The notes below the pieces were generated by a model. That model was not told where the DNA came from. It was given only the letters and a program-made list of their open reading frames with translations, and made no database searches. The position numbers and the translations under genes were made by a program. 21,143 nt of DNA from Syntrophomonadaceae bacterium (lineage in GTDB: Bacteria > Bacillota > Syntrophomonadia > Syntrophomonadales > Syntrophomonadaceae): the NCBI GenBank assembly GCA_028686565.1, contig JAQUBU010000011.1:1-21143 (forward strand). Reading direction: 5' to 3'. The stretch's first letter is position 1. Each line of letters opens with the position of its first letter. Of this stretch, positions 1-6,060 are shown one piece after another.

Positions 1-14
1 ATTAGTTTATTCAT
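1..14 (-). CDS. gcvPB: Glycine dehydrogenase (decarboxylating) subunit 2, first codons only
   Basis: An ATG at 14-12 opens a frame reading M-N-K-L that runs off the window. It sits 3 bases after the gcvPA stop, and an AGGGGGG ribosome-binding site overlaps the last codons of gcvPA, so translation is probably coupled. In two-subunit P-proteins the second subunit carries the PLP-binding lysine and normally follows gcvPA directly. The identity rests on position and start signals only, because almost none of the protein is visible. Confidence 0.6.
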
Positions 15-17
15 CTA

Positions 18-1331
18 TTATTTCCCCCCTAACACTGCTAACAGTTGGTCAATTTCGCTTTTGCTTCGTTTCTCCGTGAACGCCAGCAAGAGCGCGTCCT
101 CCAATTCATATCCGCCGATAATGCCGTTTTCCAATAATTTTTGATTGGCTGCTGCCGGGTCAGCGACTTTCACTGCAAACTCGCAAAAATAAGGCTTGTC
201 ATATTTCAATTGAAAACCGGCCTGCACCAATTGTTTATGTGCGTAACTCGCCAGGTGGTGGCAGCGCATGGCAATATCCTTAAGTCCCTGTTCCCCTACA
301 AAGGTCAGATACATACTGGCCGCCAGGGCGCATAGTGCTTCATTGGAGCAAATGTTGGATGATGCCTTTTCGCGCCTTATATGTTGTTCCCTTGCCTGCA
401 GGGTTAATACAAATGCCCGCTTGCCATCCAGATCAGTAGTCTGCCCGACTATGCGGCCCGGCATTTTGCGCATGAGGCTTTTGCTGGCCGCGAAAAACCC
501 CAGATATGGTCCGCCAAAGCTCAGGCTGTTGCCCAGAGCTTGACCTTCGCCAACCGCAATGTCGGCTCCCCACTGGGCCGGTGATTTTAATATTGCAAGT
601 GAAATTGGATTTACGGCCATAATAAACAGGGCCTTGTTTTCATGCAGTGCTTTCTCCAGGGCGCTGCCATCTTCCAGAATTCCGTAGAAATTAGGCTGCT
701 GAATAACCGCACAGGCGGTTTCACCATCAATCGCCTTAATCATGGCATCTATATCGGCACTGCCATCATGGCCTGGTACCAATACCACTTCCATGTGACC
801 GGACAGAGCGTAAGCTTTTAGAATATCCAGATATTCCGGATGAACCGTATCCGCAATTATTACCTTTTTCCGGCCCTTGCTGCTCACACAGGCAAGGTTG
901 CAGGCTTCGGCCAGGGCACTGCCCCCATCATACATGGAAGCATTGGCAACATCCATCCCGGTCAGTTTGCATATCATGGTCTGGTATTCAAATATGGATT
1001 GTAATATACCCTGGCTGATTTCCGGCTGATAAGGGGTATAAGCCGTATAGAATTCTGAACGCAAAAGCAATTGCTCAAGAGCTGCCGGTATGTAATGGTC
1101 ATAGGCACCAGCCCCCAGAAAGCATGGATAGTTTTCAGTATTGATATTTCCTGCTGCCAGGCTTTTTAATTGCTGGCGAAGCTCCATTTCTCCCATACCG
1201 GCAGTCAATTTCAAGCCATTCTTTATCTTCAAATCATCCTTTATATCAATAAACAAATCTTCCAGGCTGTTCAGTCCTATGGTCTGGAGCATTTCCTCAA
1301 CTACTGCCGGTGGATTGGGTGTATATTTCAT
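18..1331 (-). CDS. gcvPA: Glycine dehydrogenase (decarboxylating) subunit 1 (P-protein N-terminal half)
   Basis: This is the N-terminal half of the split P-protein of the glycine cleavage system. With GcvPB it decarboxylates glycine and passes the aminomethyl group to lipoyl-GcvH in the cytoplasm. At 437 residues it has the normal length of the split subunit. The segment with YTPYQPEISQG, then an EYQTMICKLTGMDVANAS stretch and YDGGSALAEA (about residues 97-141), is typical of the family. The PLP lysine is not expected here, since it lies in GcvPB. The ATG is preceded by TAAGGAG at suitable spacing, 15 bases after the gcvH stop. The order gcvT-gcvH-gcvPA-gcvPB with very short gaps indicates one operon. 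Nothing looks truncated. Confidence 0.95.
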   Translation of the reverse strand: MKYTPNPPAVVEEMLQTIGLNSLEDLFIDIKDDLKIKNGLKLTAGMGEMELRQQLKSLAAGNINTENYPCFLGAGAYDHYIPAALEQLLLRSEFYTAYTPYQPEISQGILQSIFEYQTMICKLTGMDVANASMYDGGSALAEACNLACVSSKGRKKVIIADTVHPEYLDILKAYALSGHMEVVLVPGHDGSADIDAMIKAIDGETACAVIQQPNFYGILEDGSALEKALHENKALFIMAVNPISLAILKSPAQWGADIAVGEGQALGNSLSFGGPYLGFFAASKSLMRKMPGRIVGQTTDLDGKRAFVLTLQAREQHIRREKASSNICSNEALCALAASMYLTFVGEQGLKDIAMRCHHLASYAHKQLVQAGFQLKYDKPYFCEFAVKVADPAAANQKLLENGIIGGYELEDALLLAFTEKRSKSEIDQLLAVLGGK

Positions 1332-1346
1332 TACCCTCGCTCCTTA

Positions 1347-1730
1347 CTATTCAAGAGTTGCGCAAAATGCGGTGTAAGCTTTGGCATCCATAAGTTTTTC
1401 CAGGTCACTGCGGTCAGCCAATTCAATAACCGCAATCCAGTTCGCATAACAATCCTCATTCAGCAATTCGGGAGCTTCTTCCAGTTCCTCGTTTACTTCG
1501 AGAACGGTTCCTCCCGCCGGACTGAATAAAGTGGCTACCGCCTTTACCGATTCAATAACCGCCAGCGCTTCCGCCTGGGCCACGCTATCTCCTGTCTCAG
1601 GCAATTCTACATATACGATATCTCCCAAATGGTGCTGCGCATAATCGCTGATCCCGACGCGGCCTTTTTCTCCTTCTATGCTTATCCATTCATGTTCACT
1701 GGTATAAAGTAATTTTTCCGGTATATTCAC
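1347..1730 (-). CDS. gcvH: Glycine cleavage system H protein
   Basis: This is the lipoyl carrier protein that shuttles the aminomethyl group from the P-protein to GcvT. At 127 residues it has the usual family length. The lipoylation motif is ESVKAV, with Lys63 as the acceptor, preceded by GDIVYVELPETGD and followed by SPAGGTVLEVNEEL. The start codon is GTG (1730-1728), chosen because GGAGGGG lies 5 bases upstream and the residues that follow match the normal H-protein N-terminus (a short lead into YTSEHEW). It lies 18 bases after the gcvT stop and 15 before gcvPA, so it is part of the same operon. The lipoylation enzyme is not in the window. Confidence 0.96.
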   Translation of the reverse strand: MNIPEKLLYTSEHEWISIEGEKGRVGISDYAQHHLGDIVYVELPETGDSVAQAEALAVIESVKAVATLFSPAGGTVLEVNEELEEAPELLNEDCYANWIAVIELADRSDLEKLMDAKAYTAFCATLE

Positions 1731-1748
1731 ACTATCCCCTCCATTTCA

Positions 1749-2855
1749 TTATTTAGCCTTGGTTTTTTTCTTATAGAAAATGCCCTGTCCCACAACTGCC
1801 TTGACTGCTTTATCCCTAATCATAATATCAATCTCCGTACCTGGTGCACTGTGCTCTATATCTATTAATGCAAGTCCAATCGGCTTTTTAAAGGTAGGTG
1901 CATGCAAACCGGTAGTAACATGTCCAATGCAAACCCCGTCTTTACAAACATCGTAATGTGAACGCGCAATGCCTTTGCCCAGCATGGAAAACTCAACCTG
2001 TTTCCTTTTAAGTCCTGCTTCTTTTTGCTTTAGCAGTGCATCCCTGCCTATAAAATCATCATTATCAAGCTTGACGAAAAAGCCCAGGCCACCTTCCAGG
2101 GGAGTAATGTCCTGGTCAATTTCCTGTCCGTATAAGGGGAGCTTGGATTCAAAGCGCAGGCTGTCCCGGGCACCTAAGCCTACCGGACTTACCAAATCTC
2201 CTCCGGCACTAAGTATTTCTTCCCATATATATGCGGCATCAGCAGGCTTTACATATATTTCGAAACCATCTTCCCCGGTATAGCCGGTTCTTGAAACGAT
2301 ACATTCCACGCCTGCAATTTTAACCGCCGGATTAAACCAGAAAAATTTGATACTGTTCAGATCAGTATCACTTATTTTCTGCAGTATCTCCTGGGCTTTA
2401 GGTCCCTGCAAGGCTAATTGGGCATATTCAGCTGAAACATTTTCCGCTGTCATGCCATCCATTAGATTTTCCTGCATCCAGGCAAAATCCTTTTCTACAT
2501 TGGCAGCATTGATAACCAATAGATATTTTTGGCGATGGTATCTATATACCAGAAGGTCATCTACGACCCCGCCGCCGGGGTAACACATAAGAGCGTACAA
2601 AACCTGCAAATCCTGCATAGTCTTTATATTATTACAGACCAGATTCTGCACATATTCCTCCGCTTTTTCCCCGCTGATAAATACTTCACCCATATGTGAT
2701 ACATCGAAAAGTCCGGCCTGTTCACGAACCATGTTATGTTCTTTGATTACACCCATTCCTTCATATTGAACAGGTAATTCCCAGCCGCCAAAGTCGATAA
2801 TTTTGCCGTTATATTTTAAATGCATTTGATATAACGGGGTTTGTTTTAATGACAT
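1749..2855 (-). CDS. gcvT: Aminomethyltransferase (glycine cleavage T protein)
   Basis: This enzyme moves the aminomethyl carbon from lipoyl-GcvH to tetrahydrofolate, giving methylene-THF and ammonia. At 368 residues it is full length. Visible family marks are FDVSHMGE (residues 50-57), GGGVVDDLLVYR with the Asp99/Asp100 pair, NAANVEKD (116-123), and RTGYTGEDGFEIY in the middle. The C-terminus is lysine rich (KKKTKAK). The ATG has AAGGAGGT upstream. It is the first gene of the gcv operon. The 128-base gap to purC (2856-2983) holds no glycine riboswitch that I can recognise and no strong promoter. A TATAAT on the minus strand at 2980-2975 has a poor -35. How the operon is regulated is therefore not visible. 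Confidence 0.96.
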   Translation of the reverse strand: MSLKQTPLYQMHLKYNGKIIDFGGWELPVQYEGMGVIKEHNMVREQAGLFDVSHMGEVFISGEKAEEYVQNLVCNNIKTMQDLQVLYALMCYPGGGVVDDLLVYRYHRQKYLLVINAANVEKDFAWMQENLMDGMTAENVSAEYAQLALQGPKAQEILQKISDTDLNSIKFFWFNPAVKIAGVECIVSRTGYTGEDGFEIYVKPADAAYIWEEILSAGGDLVSPVGLGARDSLRFESKLPLYGQEIDQDITPLEGGLGFFVKLDNDDFIGRDALLKQKEAGLKRKQVEFSMLGKGIARSHYDVCKDGVCIGHVTTGLHAPTFKKPIGLALIDIEHSAPGTEIDIMIRDKAVKAVVGQGIFYKKKTKAK

Positions 2856-2983
2856 TATGTACCTCCTTCATTAAGTTATCTTATCTTTAATTTTCCTGTA
2901 GAAAACACGGCCTAAATTCGTGCCCTAAAGCAATTCTGCCCCGATTAATTCACCCCATGAAACAGCTATCTAAAATTATAAGC

Positions 2984-3670
2984 TTAATCCCCCAGCATTA
3001 ACTTCTCCAGGTCTAGCGGCTGAATGTGTTTGCCGTCTTTAAAGGCACGCATATTTCCCCCGGAAATCTCATCAACCAGAATAATTTCCTGCTCTTTACC
3101 AACCCGGCCGAATTCAAATTTTATGTCATATAATTCAATATTTTTCTTAGCCAGCTCGGCTTTTACCACCGCAGCTATTTTCCGTGTTAGTTCTTTCAGG
3201 ACCTGGTATTCAGCTTTGCTTAATATCCCCAGCATTTCCAGAGCATCTTCGGTGATAGGCGGGTCCTCACGGTCATCGTCTTTCAAGGTTGTTTCGACAA
3301 AAGCATCCAAAGTCTGCCCTTCTTCTATATAATCACCATAACGGCGATAGAAACTTCCTACTGCACGATAGCGGCAAATCACTTCGAGTCCCTTGCCAAA
3401 TAATTTGACTGGCTTGACAGTCATGGTTGCCTTTTCAATATCCGCATCAATATAGTGGGTGGGTATTCCCTCTTTTTGCAGGGCTTCAAAAAAGAATTTG
3501 GTCAGCCTTAGCCCCGCCCGCCCAGCGCCTTCAATAGTTAAACCAATAGTGTTCTTGCCCGGATCAAATACACCGTCTTCCCCGGTTGCATCATCTTTAA
3601 ATTGAAGTAAATAATTTCCGTCATCCAGAGCATACACATTTTTGGTTTTCCCGGTATAGATTAGTTCCAT
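2984..3670 (-). CDS. purC: Phosphoribosylaminoimidazole-succinocarboxamide synthase (SAICAR synthetase)
   Basis: This enzyme joins CAIR and aspartate with ATP, a late step of purine synthesis. The N-terminus MELIYTGKTKNVY, then LLQFKDDATGEDG, the signature region EVICRYRAVGSFYRRYG and DEISGGNMRAF near the end, identify it. I chose the ATG at 3670 (228 residues) because the protein then begins like other PurC enzymes. GAGGAG lies 12 bases upstream, which is a rather long spacing. The frame stays open to a TTG at 3748, but the extra 26 residues do not look like PurC. No other purine gene is nearby. A 440-base gene-free stretch precedes it, and 128 bases separate it from gcvT. A one-carbon link with the gcv operon is possible but not shown. 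Confidence 0.93.
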   Translation of the reverse strand: MELIYTGKTKNVYALDDGNYLLQFKDDATGEDGVFDPGKNTIGLTIEGAGRAGLRLTKFFFEALQKEGIPTHYIDADIEKATMTVKPVKLFGKGLEVICRYRAVGSFYRRYGDYIEEGQTLDAFVETTLKDDDREDPPITEDALEMLGILSKAEYQVLKELTRKIAAVVKAELAKKNIELYDIKFEFGRVGKEQEIILVDEISGGNMRAFKDGKHIQPLDLEKLMLGD

Positions 3671-3722
3671 CGATTTTATTAACTCCTCTCGTCGATTTTT
3701 GTAGTTTGCATACACTATTTCG

Positions 3723-3776
3723 GTATACATTTCAATGTAAACAGCCAATTTCCTCCATGATCTCTGATGTATACAT
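3723..3776. promoter_or_regulatory. Repeated GTATACAT palindromes upstream of purC
   Basis: GTATACAT occurs at 3723-3730 and again at 3769-3776. The second copy lies within a perfect 10-bp palindrome, ATGTATACAT (3767-3776). The first is followed by a TACATT/AATGTA inverted repeat. A loose inverted copy (CATGTAC) ends near 3794. Paired sites like these in front of a gene can be operators, but I recognise no known box, and PurR-type boxes are not seen. Both lie within 110 bases upstream of the purC start. Confidence 0.25.
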
Positions 3777-3895
3777 GAAAAATTTCACATGTACTCAATA
3801 TACTGATCCAGTTTGCCTGCTAGCATTTTGCGCTTTTTTAGTAATATTTAAACATCGCAAGAAAAGGCGGAGCAGTATCTTTTGCACCGTTGCAA

Positions 3896-4032
3896 CGAAA
3901 GAGGGGATTTAAGCACCAGAAGAAACTCTGTAGTTTCAACATTCTGCTGCAACGAGGCAGCTCCTCGTTATAACCCGCCGCCCGTTTTGTTAATAGAGCC
4001 CCCTGCCACTTAGAACCAGGGTCCTCTTTTCG
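3896..4032. ncRNA. Candidate structured RNA or structured leader, family unknown
   Basis: The gene-free stretch 3671-4110 contains a branched fold. CGAAAGAGG (3896-3904) pairs with CCTCTTTTCG (4023-4032), with one bulged base, and closes about 140 bases. Inside, a long hairpin at 3913-3950 has 3+5+6 pairs, a C/C mismatch, a 4-base bulge and a CTGT loop. It directly abuts a 7-bp hairpin (3951-3957/3963-3969, loop CAGCT). A third hairpin pairs CCCTG (4001-4005) with CAGGG (4017-4021), plus a GAG/CTC extension. On the plus strand this third hairpin is followed by TTTT, like a weak terminator. On the minus strand the element would lie about 225 bases ahead of purC. It is not a tRNA, 5S RNA, 6S-type single hairpin or purine riboswitch as far as I can tell. 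The strand and the function are unknown. Confidence 0.4.
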
Positions 4033-4110
4033 CCTCATTATCATGGCCGTTTACTTTTTTATCTTAGAATTTAACCGCCCTTACTTTCTCCCTTTAATGG
4101 TTTCATTCAA

Positions 4111-4137
4111 TAAAAAAACCCACCCCAATGGTGAGTT
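4111..4137 (-). terminator. Rho-independent terminator after the tRNA cluster
   Basis: Read on the minus strand, AACTCACC pairs with GGTGGGTT (8 pairs, one G-T) around an ATTGG loop, followed by a run of T. It lies 14 bases beyond the 3' end of tRNA-Arg and closes the tRNA transcript. Confidence 0.85.
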
Positions 4138-4150
4138 TCTTGTTTTTAAG

Positions 4151-4227
<77 letters not shown>

Positions 4228-4246
4228 ATTTAAGTATTTATTATAA

Positions 4247-4343
4247 TACCCTTACGGGTACTAATGATGTTCACTTCGTTCACAATTAAAGTGGTACCCT
4301 GCGGGGCACTACTGATGTTCGCTTACGCTCACAATCAAAGTGG
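4247..4343. repeat. Two tandem copies of a degenerate ~48-bp repeat between tRNA genes
   Basis: Copy 1 (4247-4294) and copy 2 (4295-4343) are head to tail. Each starts with TACCC and a matching GGG(T/C)A after a 4-base loop, continues with CTAaTGATGTTC (copy 1) or CTACTGATGTTC (copy 2), then a direct-repeat core (GTTCAC-TTC-GTTCAC in copy 1), then CACAATTAAAGTGG. Copy 2 ends inside the CCA end of the next tRNA. Related sequence occurs on the other side of serS at 5935-6060 and as a fragment at 4627-4639. The repeat carries no open frame and no T-run. Its role is unknown. Confidence 0.65.
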
Positions 4344-4434
4344 CGGAGAGAGAGGGATTCGAACCCTCGAGACAGTTTTAAGCCGTCTACTCGCTTAGCA
4401 GGCGAGCGCCTTCAGCCAACTCGGCCATCTCTCC
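4341..4434 (-). tRNA. tRNA-Ser, anticodon GCT
   Basis: This is a class II tRNA with a long variable arm. The acceptor is GGAGAGA/TCTCTCC, the anticodon stem CTCGC/GCGAG encloses CTGCTAA giving GCT, the variable arm is TAGACGGC...CTGTCTC, the T arm is GAGGG-TTCGAAT-CCCTC, then G and an encoded CCA. It reads AGC and AGU. It stands between tRNA-Ser(TGA) and tRNA-Arg on one transcript. Confidence 0.95.
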
Positions 4435-4464
4435 CCAAATTTAATCACTATATCAATTTAACTA

Positions 4465-4554
4465 TGGCGGAGGAGGTGGGATTCGAACCCACGGAACCCG
4501 TAAAGGTTCAACGGTTTTCAAGACCGCCTCCTTCAACCGCTCGGACACCCCTCC
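4465..4554 (-). tRNA. tRNA-Ser, anticodon TGA
   Basis: This is a class II serine tRNA. The acceptor is GGAGGGG/CTCCTCC (one G-T), the anticodon stem GCGGT/ACCGT encloses CTTGAAA giving TGA, with a long variable arm, T arm GTGGG-TTCGAAT-CCCAC, discriminator G and encoded CCA. It reads UCA and related UCN codons. It is the first gene of the tRNA cluster and starts about 28 bases after the predicted transcription start. Confidence 0.96.
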
Positions 4555-4588
4555 ACTTAGAGGCTATTTCCTTAACAATGCAAAGGAA

Positions 4589-4617
4589 AGTATATCACAG
4601 GCTCATTTTCTTGTCAA
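4589..4617 (-). promoter_or_regulatory. Promoter of the tRNA-Ser/Ser/Arg cluster
   Basis: On the minus strand there is a consensus TTGACA (4617-4612), a 17-base spacer, then TATACT (4594-4589). A TG one base before the -10 makes it an extended -10. The -35 starts 5 bases past the serS stop codon. The predicted start is near 4582, just ahead of tRNA-Ser(TGA). The tRNAs thus have their own sigma-A promoter, although read-through from serS is possible because no terminator is seen between them. Confidence 0.85.
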
Positions 4618-4621
4618 TAAA

Positions 4622-5905
4622 TCATTGTGTTCGCTTCGTTATTTTTTCCAACCCGCCCATATAAGGCCGCAGGACTTCCGGAACTGTTATTGAACCGTCT
4701 TCCTCCTGATAGTTTTCCAGTATAGCTGCTACGGTTCGGCCTACCGCAACCCCGGAGCCATTAAGGGTATGCACATATTGAACCTTGGCTTTGGGTGCCG
4801 AACGATAGCGTATGTTGGCCCTGCGCGCTTGAAAATCTTCACAATTGGAGCAGGAGGATATTTCCTTATAATCATTATAGCCCGGCATCCATACTTCGAT
4901 ATCATAGGTCTTGGCTGAGGAAAACCCCATATCCCCTGTACTCAATAGCACTACCCGGTAAGGCAGTCCCAGGAGCTGCAAAACTTCTTCGGCGTCTGCG
5001 GTGAGTTTCTCCAGCTCCTCATAGGAATTATACGGCTCAACCAGTTTTACAAGTTCAACCTTGTTGAATTGATGCAGCCTTATTATCCCCCGGGTATCCC
5101 TGCCATGTGAACCGGCTTCTGCCCGGAAACAAGGGGTATAAGCAGTTAAATAGAGCGGCAATTCTTTCGCTTCCAGAATCTCTTCACGGTATATATTGGT
5201 TAGCGGAACCTCCGCTATCGGAATCAGGTACATCTCACGGCCTTCTACCTTGAACATGTCTTCAGCAAATTTCGGCAGTTGTCCAGTGCCTGTCATGCAA
5301 TCAGCATCAACCATAAACGGCGGTAATATTTCCCGATAACCATGAGCACTGGTATGAACATCGAGGAAAAAATTAATAATGGCTCTTTCCAATCGCGCTC
5401 CCCAGTCTTTGTAGAGGGCAAAACGCGCTCCTGAAAGTTTAGCCGCCCTTTCAAAATCAAGGATATCTAAACTTGGGCCAATATCCCAATGGGCCAATGG
5501 CTCGAAATTAAACTTGCGCGGCTCACCCCAGCGTCTGATTTCAATGTTGCTATCCTCATCTTTGCCTACGGGTACCGAATCGTGGGGAAGATTAGGTATC
5601 CCTAACAGAATGCTTTCGATCTCAGTTTCAGCAATCTTAAGCTGCTCGTCAAACTCTTTTATCTCTTGCCCGGCTTGACGAACTTTTTCCATTAATTCTG
5701 CGGCATCACGGCCTTCTTTTTTCATTTTCCCAACTTCCACAGATGAAGTATTCCTGAAATTCTTCAGCTCTTCCGCGAGGGCTAAAATACGCCGCCGCTC
5801 CTCATCCAACTGCAGAAATCGGTCCAGTGCGCCGCTAAGATTCCTCTTTAGTAATTCTTGCTCCACTTTTTCCGGATTTGCTCTTATCAATCTGGTATCT
5901 AACAT
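4622..5905 (-). CDS. serS: Seryl-tRNA synthetase
   Basis: This class II synthetase charges tRNA-Ser (and tRNA-Sec where present). From the ATG at 5905 it has 427 residues. An N-terminal coiled-coil arm spans about 25-105. Motif 2 is FRAEAGSHGRDTRGIIRLHQF (260-280), a serine-site stretch is EISSCSNCEDFQARR (348-362), and motif 3 is GSGVAVGRTVAAILENYQ (383-400). The frame is open upstream to 5989, but those residues come from repeat DNA. GGGAGGG 7 bases before 5905 and the standard start MLDTRLIR fix the start. The usual TAE loop reads IAE here (Ile230, codon ATA). The last residues (KRTQ) are encoded by a fragment resembling the nearby repeat. It follows serA without a visible terminator and precedes two serine tRNAs. 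Confidence 0.95.
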   Translation of the reverse strand: MLDTRLIRANPEKVEQELLKRNLSGALDRFLQLDEERRRILALAEELKNFRNTSSVEVGKMKKEGRDAAELMEKVRQAGQEIKEFDEQLKIAETEIESILLGIPNLPHDSVPVGKDEDSNIEIRRWGEPRKFNFEPLAHWDIGPSLDILDFERAAKLSGARFALYKDWGARLERAIINFFLDVHTSAHGYREILPPFMVDADCMTGTGQLPKFAEDMFKVEGREMYLIPIAEVPLTNIYREEILEAKELPLYLTAYTPCFRAEAGSHGRDTRGIIRLHQFNKVELVKLVEPYNSYEELEKLTADAEEVLQLLGLPYRVVLLSTGDMGFSSAKTYDIEVWMPGYNDYKEISSCSNCEDFQARRANIRYRSAPKAKVQYVHTLNGSGVAVGRTVAAILENYQEEDGSITVPEVLRPYMGGLEKITKRTQ

Positions 5906-5934
5906 TTGCTTCCCTCCCTCGGGAAATATAATTG

Positions 5935-6060
5935 TGCCCCCTGCGGGTACATCTCCTGCGGGGACTACCGATGCAGCTGCTGGCTGCAATTAATGTTGCT
6001 CTTGCTGGCACTAAAACTGTAGTACCCATAGGGCACCACTGATGTTCCCTTCGGTCACTA
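5935..6060. repeat. Degenerate copies of the ~48-bp repeat between serS and serA
   Basis: The serA-serS gap holds one clear copy (6023-6060: TACCC-ATA-GGGCACCACTGATGTTC, then CCTTCGGTCACTA) and at least one worn copy before it (5955-5999: CTGCGGGGACTACCGATG, a TGCAGC/GCTGCA hairpin, then AATTAATG). The clear copy includes the serA stop codon at its edge. No T-run follows the hairpins on the minus strand, so I see no terminator here and serA-serS read-through is likely. Confidence 0.5.

Noticed and set aside
2856..2983. Glycine riboswitch ahead of gcvT
   Set aside because: The gap is 128 bases and shows no recognisable tandem glycine aptamer.
3671..3748. N-terminal extension of purC to the TTG at 3748
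   Set aside because: The extra residues are unlike PurC, and the nearby GGAGG lies only 3 bases from that TTG.
3838..4044. Minus-strand frame of 68 codons in the purC upstream gap
   Set aside because: No family resemblance is known, and its bases are accounted for by the nested hairpins of the structured element.
4247..4343. Tandem repeat as a CRISPR array
   Set aside because: There are only two head-to-tail degenerate copies without spacers, and no cas genes.
4464..4664. Plus-strand frame of 66 codons beginning MAEEVGFEPTEP
   Set aside because: It is the complement of tRNA-Ser(TGA) and its flank. Such peptides are well-known false genes made from tRNA-Ser.
5970..5986. TGCAGC/GCTGCA hairpin as a terminator between serA and serS
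   Set aside because: No T-run follows on the minus strand, so termination is not supported.
5906..5989. N-terminal extension of serS by 28 codons
   Set aside because: The bases belong to the ribosome site and the repeat; the family N-terminus and GGGAGGG support the ATG at 5905.
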